A model generated the notes under the pieces. It did not search any database, was not told the DNA's origin, and saw nothing but the letters and a program-made list of their open reading frames with translations. Both the position numbers and the translations under genes were made by a program. This document shows, piece by piece, positions 35,215 to 44,731 of a stretch of 64,000 nt of DNA. The stretch's first letter is position 1, and the number at the start of each line of letters is the position of its first letter. This stretch comes from Pseudomonas chlororaphis (lineage in GTDB: Bacteria > Pseudomonadota > Gammaproteobacteria > Pseudomonadales > Pseudomonadaceae), in contig NZ_MSCT01000020.1 of the NCBI RefSeq assembly GCF_001921865.1, forward strand, positions 620,001-684,000, in the 5' to 3' direction.

Positions 35215-35670
35215 ATGCCGTACGTTCCTGTTGCAGAGCTCAAAGATTATGTCGGAAAGGAACTCGGACGTTCCGAATGGCTCACCATCGATCAGCAGCG
35301 AATCAACCTGTTCGCCGAAGCCACGGGTGACTTCCAGTTCATCCACGTAGACCCGGTAAAAGCCGCCCAGACACCGTTCGGCGGTACCATCGCCCATGGT
35401 TTCCTGTCGCTGTCGCTGATCCCGAAACTGATGGAAGACATCCTGATCCTGCCGGAAGGCCTGAAGATGGTGGTCAACTACGGCCTGGACAGCGTGCGCT
35501 TCATCCAGCCGGTCAAGGTCGATTCCAAGGTCCGCCTCAAGGTCGACCTGGTGGATGCTACCGAGAAGAAGCCCGGCCAATGGCTGCTCAAGGCCACCGC
35601 CACCCTGGAAATCGAAGGCCAGGAAAAACCGGCCTATATCGCCGAGCCATTGTCACTCTGCTTTGTCTGA
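35215..35670 (+). CDS. MaoC-like hotdog dehydratase (NodN-like)
   Basis: This 151-residue hotdog-fold protein has the R-hydratase signature FAEATGDFQFIHVDPVKAA with catalytic Asp and His, and GTIAHGFLSLSL. Such proteins hydrate trans-2-enoyl-CoA to (R)-3-hydroxyacyl-CoA; the NodN/MaoC subgroup has poorly known substrates. A strong Shine-Dalgarno (AAGGAGAG) supports ATG 35215. It is a single gene divergent from lrgAB. Confidence 0.9.
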   Translation: MPYVPVAELKDYVGKELGRSEWLTIDQQRINLFAEATGDFQFIHVDPVKAAQTPFGGTIAHGFLSLSLIPKLMEDILILPEGLKMVVNYGLDSVRFIQPVKVDSKVRLKVDLVDATEKKPGQWLLKATATLEIEGQEKPAYIAEPLSLCFV

Positions 35671-35775
35671 AATACCCCTGATGCGAAACAGCTCACGCTG
35701 TTTCGCGCAGCTTCTCTCTATATATAAGCCTCGTTGCTACGGCATACTCGGTCCCCTAATTATCCGGATCCCGCT

Positions 35776-37494
35776 ATGCGCCCACTTGCACCCCTGGTTC
35801 TGACCCTGTTGCTCACCGCATGTGGAGACGGCGAATCGCTGCTGCCTCCCGATGCCCGTCTGCCGGACGGTGGCCGCTACCGCGGCGATGTGGTCAACGG
35901 GACATTGCAGGGGCAAGGCCGCATCGACTATCCCAATGGCAGCTGGTACGCCGGTCAGTTCGATAATGGCCAGTGGCATGGCCAGGGCGAATGGCATGGC
36001 AGCGACGGCGAAGTCTATCGCGGACAATTCCAGCAAGGCCTGTTCCATGGCCAAGGCAGCCTGACCACCAAGGACAGCAATTACACCGGCGGCTTCAAGC
36101 TCGGCCGGCGCGACGGCGAAGGCACCCTCAAGGAGCGCGGCATGACCTACCGCGGCGAGTTCAAGGCCGACCTGTACTCCGGGCTCGGCCGCCTCGAACT
36201 GGAGGACGGCAGCCAGTACCAGGGCCAGTTTTCCCGTGGCAAACCCAATGGCGAAGGCCAACGCAGCGATGCCAGCGGCAACCAGTTCAGCGGCCACTTC
36301 GTCGATGGCCAGCTAGAGGGTAACGGCACCTTCGGCGGCGCCGACGGCGACCTGTACGTCGGCGGCTTCAAACAGAACCAGCTCAGCGGCAAGGGCCGCT
36401 ACGAAAACGCCGACGGCGACGTGTGGATCGGCCAATTCAAGGAAGGCGCCCTCAGCGGCAAAGGCGAACTGATTGGCGTCGACGGCAGCCACTACATCGG
36501 CCGCTTCAGCGACTGGCGCTTCAGTGGCCAGGGCCGCCTGAACCTCAGCGACGGCAGCTTCTATATCGGCGGTTTCGAAGGCGACAACTACCAGGGGCAC
36601 GGCGTGCTGGTGCTGCGCGACGGCACCGTGCAAGGCGGCGACTGGATCAACGGCCTGCGGGTCCGCGACGCCGATGGCAAGTTGTTGCCCGACCCGTTGG
36701 AGACCGGCTTGCTGGTCCAGGGCCGCCTGCTCGACGAGGCCCTCGCCGCGGTGCCAGCATCGACGCCGGCCATCGAACTGTACAGCCTGACCCTGGCCGG
36801 CGACGGCAAGCAAAGCGTGTTTCTGCGCGAAGCGGACTATATCAGCAACATGCTCGCCACCCGCTTCGGCGCCTACGGGCAGATCCGCCTGGTCAACCAC
36901 CGCGACCGCCTCGACAGCCGCCCCATGGCCACCCGGGAAAACCTGCGGCGCGCGGCGCAGACCCTGGCCGAGCGCAGCGGCCCGGAAGACCTGCTGTTCA
37001 TCTACCTGACCAGCCACGGCACCAGCGAGCACGAACTGGTGCTCGACCAGCCGCGCCTGGAGCTGGCCGACCTGCCGGCCGACGAGCTGGCCGCCGTGCT
37101 GGCGCCCCTGAAGAACCGCGACAAGATCATCGTGATCTCGGCCTGCTACTCCGGCGGTTTTATTCCGGCGCTCAAGGACGAACGGACCCTGATCATGACC
37201 GCCTCCCAGGCAGATCGCGTATCGTTCGGCTGCTCGGAAGAGGCCGACTTCACCTATTTCGGCGATGCCCTGTTCGCCCAGGCCCTGAACCAGACCGACG
37301 ACCTGGAGCACGCTTTCAAGCTGGCCAGGGCAACCGTGGCCGAACGCGAACAGGCCGACAACTTCGAAGCATCCGAACCGCAGATCTGGGCGCCCAAGGG
37401 GGTCTTGGCGCACTGGCAGCAACTGCGTAAACAGCAAGCTCGAAAGGCACTGCAAAGTGCCGCCAACGACAGCAAGGAAGCAAAGAGCAACTAA
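35776..37494 (+). CDS. MORN-repeat lipoprotein with C13 (caspase-like) peptidase domain
   Basis: The 572-residue precursor is a lipoprotein (LLLTACGDG, lipidated Cys16; +2 Gly, so outer-membrane sorting is expected). Residues about 30-310 are some ten MORN-type repeats (GGRYRGDVVNGTLQGQGRI, GSWYAGQFDNGQWHGQGEW and so on). Residues about 330-545 are a C13-family domain: His414 in IYLTSHGTSEHELV and Cys457 in IIVISACYSGGF form the expected His/Cys dyad, so it looks active. C13 enzymes include legumain and GPI8. The bacterial substrate is unknown; MORN repeats may bind lipid or carbohydrate. The same gene occurs at this position in P. aeruginosa (PA4016, as I recall). Confidence 0.9.
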   Translation: MRPLAPLVLTLLLTACGDGESLLPPDARLPDGGRYRGDVVNGTLQGQGRIDYPNGSWYAGQFDNGQWHGQGEWHGSDGEVYRGQFQQGLFHGQGSLTTKDSNYTGGFKLGRRDGEGTLKERGMTYRGEFKADLYSGLGRLELEDGSQYQGQFSRGKPNGEGQRSDASGNQFSGHFVDGQLEGNGTFGGADGDLYVGGFKQNQLSGKGRYENADGDVWIGQFKEGALSGKGELIGVDGSHYIGRFSDWRFSGQGRLNLSDGSFYIGGFEGDNYQGHGVLVLRDGTVQGGDWINGLRVRDADGKLLPDPLETGLLVQGRLLDEALAAVPASTPAIELYSLTLAGDGKQSVFLREADYISNMLATRFGAYGQIRLVNHRDRLDSRPMATRENLRRAAQTLAERSGPEDLLFIYLTSHGTSEHELVLDQPRLELADLPADELAAVLAPLKNRDKIIVISACYSGGFIPALKDERTLIMTASQADRVSFGCSEEADFTYFGDALFAQALNQTDDLEHAFKLARATVAEREQADNFEASEPQIWAPKGVLAHWQQLRKQQARKALQSAANDSKEAKSN

Positions 37495-37522
37495 GCTGAA
37501 ACAGTATCAAGGGGGAAACACT

Positions 37523-38164
37523 ATGTACTTGACGCCTCAGCATATCTTGCTCGCCGGCGCGACCGGCCTGACCGGCGAACACTTGCTCGATCGCCTGCTC
37601 AACGAACCCACGGTGAGCCGCGTCCTGGCGCCCAGCCGGCGCCGCCTGAGCGAACACCCGCGCCTGGAAAACCCGGTTGGCGAACCGGCGGTCTTGCTGC
37701 CGCAGCTCAGCGGCAGGGTCGACCTGGCATTCTGCTGCCTGGGCACCACCCTCAAGAAAGCTGGCTCCGAACAAGCGTTCCGTGCCATCGACCTGGACCT
37801 GGTGGTGGCCTTCGGCAAGCGCGCGCGGGAAATGGGCGCGCGACACCTGGTGGTGATCAGCGCCCTGGGCGCGGACGCGAAATCCTCGATCTTCTACAAC
37901 CGGGTCAAGGGCGAAATGGAACAGGCGTTGAAAGCCCAGGACTGGCCGCAACTAACCATTTGCCGGCCGTCGCTGCTGCTCGGCGAACGCATCGAACCGC
38001 GCCTCGCCGAACAGCTGGCCGGCCCGCTGTCCAAGCTGATTCCCGGCAAATACCACGGCATCGAAGCCTGCCAACTGGCCCGGGCCATGTGGCGCCTGGC
38101 GCTGGAAGAACAGGATGGCGTGCGGGTCGTCGAATCCGACGAGCTGCGCAAACTGGGGAAATAA
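37523..38164 (+). CDS. Atypical SDR, NAD(P)H-binding protein (CC3/HTATIP2-like)
   Basis: This 213-residue Rossmann-fold protein starts with the glycine motif LLAGATGLTGEHLLDRLL, then FCCLGTTLKKAGS and VVISALGADAKSSIFYNRVKGEME, where the YxxxK pair of SDRs is represented by YNRVK. The family is an atypical SDR group whose role is unknown in bacteria. GGGGGAAACACT precedes ATG 37523. It lies 28 bases after the MORN-C13 gene and is probably co-transcribed with it. Confidence 0.88.
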   Translation: MYLTPQHILLAGATGLTGEHLLDRLLNEPTVSRVLAPSRRRLSEHPRLENPVGEPAVLLPQLSGRVDLAFCCLGTTLKKAGSEQAFRAIDLDLVVAFGKRAREMGARHLVVISALGADAKSSIFYNRVKGEMEQALKAQDWPQLTICRPSLLLGERIEPRLAEQLAGPLSKLIPGKYHGIEACQLARAMWRLALEEQDGVRVVESDELRKLGK

Positions 38165-38189
38165 ACGCCATGGATCGCGCCTGTCGCCA

Positions 38190-38296
38190 CTGCCGCAGGC
38201 TGCGATCGCCTGCGTGGCCGGCGCAATCCTGACGACGCGATTTGCCGCGCCGCCAGCCGCTACGGCCGCCATGCGACCGATCGCAGCCTGCGGCAG
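38190..38296. repeat. REPIN of the second REP family
   Basis: CTGCCGCAGGCTGCGATCG at 38190-38208 and its exact inverse CGATCGCAGCCTGCGGCAG at 38278-38296 flank a 69-base spacer. It lies between convergent genes. Confidence 0.85.
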
Positions 38297-38310
38297 CAGC
38301 TACAAGACCG

Positions 38311-38598
38311 CTACAACCCGCCCGTAGCCTGGAACCCCACCCCCAATACCGTCAGCACCGACAGCGGCAACAGCAGCGTGTCGAGCAAGGCGCTGGCCGG
38401 TAGATCGACGCCCGGATAACCCGGCGCCTCGGCACCGAAACGGTCCATCGGGCAGCAACCGCCCTGCATGGCGTACAGGTCCAGGCGCGTGCCGGAATAC
38501 ACCACCGGCGCTCCCGGCTTGGCCGCGTTCAAGGTCCGGGCGGTGGCACAACCGCCCAGTTGCAGGGCGATCAGCAGGAATGGCAGCGCCTTATTCAT
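38311..38598 (-). CDS. YceK/YidQ-family lipoprotein
   Basis: This 95-residue lipoprotein precursor (LIALQLGGCATAR, lipidated Cys17) matches the YceK/YidQ (DUF1375) family: YSGTRLDLYAMQGG followed by PGVDLPASALLDTLLLPLSV. The function is unknown. Its start overlaps the ubiX stop by 8 bases, so it is the last gene of an mpl-ubiX-yceK transcript. Confidence 0.88.
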   Translation of the reverse strand: MNKALPFLLIALQLGGCATARTLNAAKPGAPVVYSGTRLDLYAMQGGCCPMDRFGAEAPGYPGVDLPASALLDTLLLPLSVLTVLGVGFQATGGL

Positions 38599-39223
38599 CG
38601 CTGCTCAGGTGATGCTCGCCCCAGCGCGGCAACATGTCCTGCGGGATATTCAGCAGGTTGAGAATCCGCGCCACGACGAAATCCACCAGGTCGTCGATAG
38701 TCTGCGGCTGGTGATAGAAGCCCGGCGAGGCCGGCAAGATGGTCACGCCCATGTTCGACAGCTTGAGCATGTTCTCCAGATGAATGCTGGAATAAGGCGC
38801 CTCGCGCGGCACCAGGATCAACTGGCGGCGCTCCTTCAGGGTGACATCCGCCGCCCGCTCGATCAGGTTGTTGCAGGCGCCCGTGGCGATGGCCGACAAG
38901 GTGCCGGTGGAACACGGCACCACCACCATCGCCGCCGGCGAGCCGGAGCCCGAGGCCACCGGCGACATCCAATCCTCCTTGCCATATACCCGGATCTGCC
39001 CGTCCGCCGCACCGGTGTATTCGGTGAGAAAAGCCTGCATGGACTGCGGCTTGGGCGGCAGGGTCACGTCGGTCTCGGTCGCCATCACCAGTTGTGCGGC
39101 CTTGGAGATCAGGAAGTGCACTTCGCGATCTTCGCGCACCAGGCAATCCAGCAGGCGCAGGCCATACTGGGCGCCCGAGGCGCCGGTCATCGCCAGGGTG
39201 ATGTGTTCCGGACCATTGTTCAT
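38591..39223 (-). CDS. ubiX: Flavin prenyltransferase UbiX
   Basis: UbiX makes the prenylated FMN cofactor used by the UbiD decarboxylase in ubiquinone synthesis. The 210-residue flavoprotein has the FMN-binding ITLAMTGASGAQYGLRLL, VVVPCSTGTLSAIATGACNNLIERAADV and the C-terminal LVPREAPYS. ATG 39223 overlaps the mpl stop (ATGA). Confidence 0.95.
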   Translation of the reverse strand: MNNGPEHITLAMTGASGAQYGLRLLDCLVREDREVHFLISKAAQLVMATETDVTLPPKPQSMQAFLTEYTGAADGQIRVYGKEDWMSPVASGSGSPAAMVVVPCSTGTLSAIATGACNNLIERAADVTLKERRQLILVPREAPYSSIHLENMLKLSNMGVTILPASPGFYHQPQTIDDLVDFVVARILNLLNIPQDMLPRWGEHHLSSDE

Positions 39224-40569
39224 CGCAGCGCCTCGGCCAGCTTGCCATGCAGGCCGCCGAAGCCGCCGTTGCTCATGATCACCACGTGAGTGCCGGGCTT
39301 GGCCTGGCTCTTCACCCGCTCGATGATGCCTTCCAGGGAGTCGCTGACAATCGACGGCACGGTGCACAAGGCCGCGGTGGCCCCCAGGTCCCAGCCGAGG
39401 TTGGCCGGCGCATACCAGATCACCTGGTCGGCCTGGTTGACGCTTTCCGGCAGGCCGTCGCGGTGCGCGCCGAGTTTCATGGAGTTGGAGCGCGGCTCGA
39501 TGATCGCGATCAACGGCACATCGCCGATGCGCTTGCGCAGGCCATCGAGGGTGGTGGCGATGGCGGTCGGGTGGTGCGCGAAGTCGTCGTAGATGGTGAC
39601 GCCATGAACCTCCGCCACTTTTTCCATCCGCCGCTTGACGCTCTTGAACGCGCTCAGCGCGGCGATGCCCACGGCCGGCACCACGCCGACATGCCGTGCC
39701 GCGGCCAGGGTGGCCAAGGCATTGGCGACGTTGTGCTGGCCAGTGAGGTCCCACTCGACCACGCCTTGGGCGGCGCCGTCGAACATCACCTCGAACGCCG
39801 AGCCGTCCTCGCTGAGCAGCTTGACCTGCCACTGGCCGCCGGCGCCGGTGGTTTGCACCGGGGTCCAGCAGCCCATCTCGATCACTCGCTTGAGGGCCGG
39901 CTCAGTGGTCGGGTGAATGACCAGGCCTTCGCTCGGGATGGTTCGCACCAGATGGTGGAACTGCCGTTCGATCGCCGGCAGATCGGGGAAGATGTCCGCA
40001 TGGTCGAACTCGAGATTGTTGAGGATCGCCGTGCGCGGACGGTAGTGCACGAACTTCGAGCGTTTGTCGAAGAAGGCGCTGTCGTATTCGTCGGCCTCGA
40101 TCACGAAGAACGGCGTGCCGCCCAGCCGCGCCGACACCGAGAAGTTCTGCGGCACGCCGCCGATCAGGAAGCCCGGGCTCATGCCCGCGTGTTCCAGCAC
40201 CCAGGCCAGCATGCTGCTGGTGGTGGTCTTGCCATGGGTGCCAGCTACCGCCAGGACCCAGCGGCCTTGCAGCACGTGGTCGGCCAGCCATTGCGGACCG
40301 GACACATAGGGCAGGCCCTTGTTCAGCACATATTCCACCGCCGGGTTGCCGCGGGACATGGCATTGCCGATCACCACCAGGTCCGGGGCCGGATCAAGCT
40401 GGGCCGGGTCGTAGCCCTGGGTCAGCTCGATGCCCTGGGCCTCGAGCTGGGTGCTCATCGGCGGGTAGACATTGGCATCGGAGCCGGTCACGTGATGGCC
40501 CAACTCTTTGGCCAGAACCGCCATCGAGCCCATGAAAGTGCCGCAAATACCGAGAATATGAATGTGCAT
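39220..40569 (-). CDS. mpl: UDP-MurNAc:L-Ala-gamma-D-Glu-meso-DAP ligase
   Basis: Mpl re-attaches recycled murein tripeptide to UDP-MurNAc. The 449-residue Mur-ligase family protein has HIHILGICGTFMGSMA, the ATP loop VLAVAGTHGKTTTSSML, and VIEADEYDSAFFDKRSKF, typical of Mpl (MurC lacks the FDKRSKF block). It heads mpl-ubiX-yceK. The upstream frame from 40623 was rejected because ATG 40569 begins the family sequence. Confidence 0.95.
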   Translation of the reverse strand: MHIHILGICGTFMGSMAVLAKELGHHVTGSDANVYPPMSTQLEAQGIELTQGYDPAQLDPAPDLVVIGNAMSRGNPAVEYVLNKGLPYVSGPQWLADHVLQGRWVLAVAGTHGKTTTSSMLAWVLEHAGMSPGFLIGGVPQNFSVSARLGGTPFFVIEADEYDSAFFDKRSKFVHYRPRTAILNNLEFDHADIFPDLPAIERQFHHLVRTIPSEGLVIHPTTEPALKRVIEMGCWTPVQTTGAGGQWQVKLLSEDGSAFEVMFDGAAQGVVEWDLTGQHNVANALATLAAARHVGVVPAVGIAALSAFKSVKRRMEKVAEVHGVTIYDDFAHHPTAIATTLDGLRKRIGDVPLIAIIEPRSNSMKLGAHRDGLPESVNQADQVIWYAPANLGWDLGATAALCTVPSIVSDSLEGIIERVKSQAKPGTHVVIMSNGGFGGLHGKLAEALR

Positions 40570-40673
40570 AGAAGGCCTCGTAAAACATCGAGGCAGGTTA
40601 GCGTAGAGGGCTGCAAATCGCACTCTTTAGCTGATGGGGAGCGCAAGGTCCTCGGCGACGGCTGCGCCGTCTA

Positions 40674-40696
40674 TCGCGAGCAAGCTCGCGCCTACA
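40674..40696. repeat. REP element
   Basis: TCGCGAGCAAGCTCGCGCCT, a GCGAGC-type REP between mpl and eatR. Confidence 0.75.
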
Positions 40697-40766
40697 AAGG
40701 ATCGCATCGCTCTTGCAGGAGCAGCCGGTCGACGCTCGATTGCTTGCGATGAGCGCTGGCGCGGTA

Positions 40767-42689
40767 TCACGCCTGGCGCGCGATCCCGTGCTTGCGCAGC
40801 TTTCTATAGAGGGTATTGCGGCTCACCCCCAGTTGCTCGGCGGTGCGGCTCATGTGCCAGCGCTGCTGCTCCAGGGCGTTGAGCAAGGCCAGGCGCTCGG
40901 CATCGTCCAGCGGGAACTCGCCGGCCTCCTCGGCCGCCGCCGGCACCGCTGCCGGACGGCTCTGGCGGATCATCGCCGGCACATCCGCAAGGCCGATCCG
41001 CCCGTCCTCGCAAAGGGCCGTCAGGGTGCGCAGCACCGTGCGCAGTTGCCGCACGTTGCCCGGCCAATGGAAATCCAGCAGGGCCTGGCGCGCCGGTTTG
41101 TCGAGCGATACCGGCTGATCGCCGGCCTCCTGGGCCAGGAGAAAGTCCAGCAGCTGGGACTTGTCGCTGCGCTCGCGCAACGCCGGCAAGGCGACCTCCA
41201 GACCGTTGAGGCGGTAATACAGGTCTTCGCGGAAGCTGCCGTCCCGTACCCGCTCCAGCAGGTCGCGGTGGGTGGCGCTGATGATCCGCACGTCGACCGC
41301 CTGCGGCTCGCCGCCGATCGGCACCACCGTGCGATCTTCCAGCACCCGCAACAGGCGGGTCTGCAAGGCCAGCGGCATGTCGCCGATCTCATCGAGGAAC
41401 AGTGTGCCGCCATCGGCCTGCTGCAACTTGCCGCGCATGCCTTCCTTGCGCGCTCCGGTGAAACTGCCGCCGCGATAACCGAACAGCTCGCTTTCGATCA
41501 GGCTTTCCGGGATGGCCGCGCAGTTCAGGGCGACAAAGGCTTTTTCCGCGCGCTGGCTGGCCTGGTGGATGGCCTTGGCGAACGCTTCCTTGCCGGAACC
41601 GGTCTCGCCGTTGATCAGCAGCGGCACATCGCGCTCGAACACCCGCAGGGATTTGCGGAAGTCGCTTTGCAGCGCCGCATCGCCCAGGCAGATTTCGGCC
41701 AGCCGCGGACGCTCCAGCGCCAGCGCGCTCGGCGCCATTGGCTTGGGCACGCTGCGCGGCTGGCCGCGCAATACCGCGAACAGCGGCCGGCCGTCGCGGG
41801 TGCGCAGCGGCCAGCTGGCGCTGGCATGGATACTGGCGCGGCCCAGCAGCTCGTCCAGCGAACAATCGAAAAACGTCTCCACCGGCTTGCCCAGCAAACC
41901 GCCGCGAATGTGCCCCAACAGGTTCAGAGCGCTCTGGTTCACCGCACAGATCCGCCCTTCCCCGTCGAACGCCAGCAAACCTTCGCTGAACAGCCCGACG
42001 GACTCGGCCTGCAGGTGAAAACGCAGCAGCCACTGGTTGTCGAAATAACGCAGGAAATAACAGCTCTCGATCATCTTCGCCGAAAGATTGACCAGGGCCA
42101 TGGTGTGGAACTGGCTCTGCCGCGACACATCCGGGCGCGCCGAGGACACGTCGAGCACCGCCAGCAGCTCGCCGTGGGGGTCGAATACCGGGCTGGCCGA
42201 ACAGGTCAGCCCAGTGTGGCGGCCGCGGAAGTGTTCGTCCTGGTGGATGGTCAGGGACTGGCGCTCCACCAGGCAGGTGCCGATGCCGTTGGTGCCTTCG
42301 CAGGCCTCGCTCCAGTCGGCGCCGAGCCAGAGCCCGGCACGCTCGAAAATCTTGCGCTCGGCCGGCGCGGTGACGCAGTTGAGGATCACCCCGCGGGCAT
42401 CGGTGAGCAGCACCGCGTGGCCGGCGCCGGACAGTTGCTGGTGCAGGCTGGCCATCTCGTTGCCGGCGATCTGCAACACCTGTTGCAGGCGTTCGCGGCT
42501 TTCCAGCACACGGCCATGCTCGAGCACGGTGGGCGCCATGCTCAGGGCCGGGTCGAGGTGGTAATCCTCCAGGCAACGCAGCCAGGAACGGGCAATGGAA
42601 GGATCGCTGCCGGGTCCCTGCAAGCGGGCCTTGCCTTGGGCAACGGTCAGCACTTGCTGGGCGTGCCGGGTGAGGTGGTTGCTGTGCAT
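40767..42689 (-). CDS. eatR: Sigma-54-dependent activator of ethanolamine catabolism (EatR/AcoR type)
   Basis: The 640-residue AcoR-type protein has an N-terminal GAF-like sensor (about 75-210), a PAS-like segment (about 230-310), an AAA+ sigma-54 interaction domain with Walker A GETGSGK at 361-367 and Walker B LFLDE near 430-434, and a Fis-type HTH at the C-terminus (MSRTAEQLGVSRNTLYRKLRKHGI). The sigma-54 contact loop reads GSFTGA at 408-413, a variant of GAFTGA. It diverges from the aldehyde dehydrogenase-permease-eutBC genes, which makes it the regulator of that module, as EatR is in P. aeruginosa. The inducer is probably ethanolamine or an aldehyde; that part is inference. Confidence 0.88.
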   Translation of the reverse strand: MHSNHLTRHAQQVLTVAQGKARLQGPGSDPSIARSWLRCLEDYHLDPALSMAPTVLEHGRVLESRERLQQVLQIAGNEMASLHQQLSGAGHAVLLTDARGVILNCVTAPAERKIFERAGLWLGADWSEACEGTNGIGTCLVERQSLTIHQDEHFRGRHTGLTCSASPVFDPHGELLAVLDVSSARPDVSRQSQFHTMALVNLSAKMIESCYFLRYFDNQWLLRFHLQAESVGLFSEGLLAFDGEGRICAVNQSALNLLGHIRGGLLGKPVETFFDCSLDELLGRASIHASASWPLRTRDGRPLFAVLRGQPRSVPKPMAPSALALERPRLAEICLGDAALQSDFRKSLRVFERDVPLLINGETGSGKEAFAKAIHQASQRAEKAFVALNCAAIPESLIESELFGYRGGSFTGARKEGMRGKLQQADGGTLFLDEIGDMPLALQTRLLRVLEDRTVVPIGGEPQAVDVRIISATHRDLLERVRDGSFREDLYYRLNGLEVALPALRERSDKSQLLDFLLAQEAGDQPVSLDKPARQALLDFHWPGNVRQLRTVLRTLTALCEDGRIGLADVPAMIRQSRPAAVPAAAEEAGEFPLDDAERLALLNALEQQRWHMSRTAEQLGVSRNTLYRKLRKHGIARQA

Positions 42690-43014
42690 TTCTTATTGTT
42701 CTCCTGCGGCGCTGACTGCTCAGAAGGCCCCACGAAAGGGCTCTTCAGATCCTCGCGGCCCACCAGCATCCTCCTGCCGCCCACGCATTGCAATGCTGCC
42801 TCGACCAATGAGTCACTGGCTGTGCCATAAACGGTACAAAGTGTCACCCGGGTCGTGCCACAACTGCCACAGACACCCGGCATGCGGCCGTCGAAACATT
42901 CGTAAACCTTTGATTTACCTGGACTGCAACGCAGTGGCCCGGGCTTTGCTCTACGCTTTTACAAGCGCAACAGCGCGTCCTCCCAATAAGCACAAAAGCC
43001 AGGAGATACCCACC
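42690..43014. promoter_or_regulatory. eatR/aldehyde dehydrogenase divergent control region
   Basis: This 325-base region holds the sigma-54 promoter of the catabolic genes (see separate entry). Upstream of it, the related short palindromes GTGTCAC (42841-42847) and GTGCCAC (42855-42861) lie at about -85 to -95 of the -24 box, a suitable place for an EatR upstream activator site. Confidence 0.4.
42935..42950 (+). promoter_or_regulatory. Sigma-54 (-24/-12) promoter of the ethanolamine operon
   Basis: TGGCCCGGGCTTTGCT matches the consensus TGGCACG-N4-TTGCW at 11 of its 12 defined positions. The -24 GG is at 42936-42937 and the -12 GC at 42948-42949. The predicted start of transcription is near 42961, 54 bases before the ATG of the aldehyde dehydrogenase. 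Confidence 0.85.
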
Positions 43015-44535
<1,521 letters not shown>

Positions 44536-44588
44536 AGGAAGAGAGGGAGGGCGACGCAGCGGGTGCTGTGTCGCCCTCCGGGATGCCA

Positions 44589-44646
44589 TCGCGAGCAAGC
44601 TCGCTCCTACTAGTGCGGCTCTTTGTAGGAGCGAACGTGCTCGCGA
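44589..44646. repeat. REPIN: inverted pair of GCGAGC-type REPs
   Basis: TCGCGAGCAAGCTCGCTCCT faces AGGAGCGAACGTGCTCGCGA after a short spacer. It lies inside the operon, between the dehydrogenase and permease genes, where it could lower downstream expression. Confidence 0.85.
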
Positions 44647-44731
44647 TAAAGCGCTCAAGACAAACAACATCGCCTCGCAACACCGATCCGGTCCTCCGGC
44701 CGGGCACAACAATAAGAACAGGTGAATCCTT

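Noticed and set aside
40713..42830. 705-codon plus-strand frame over eatR
   Set aside because: Shadow of eatR; its sequence is low-complexity Gln/Arg/Ala.
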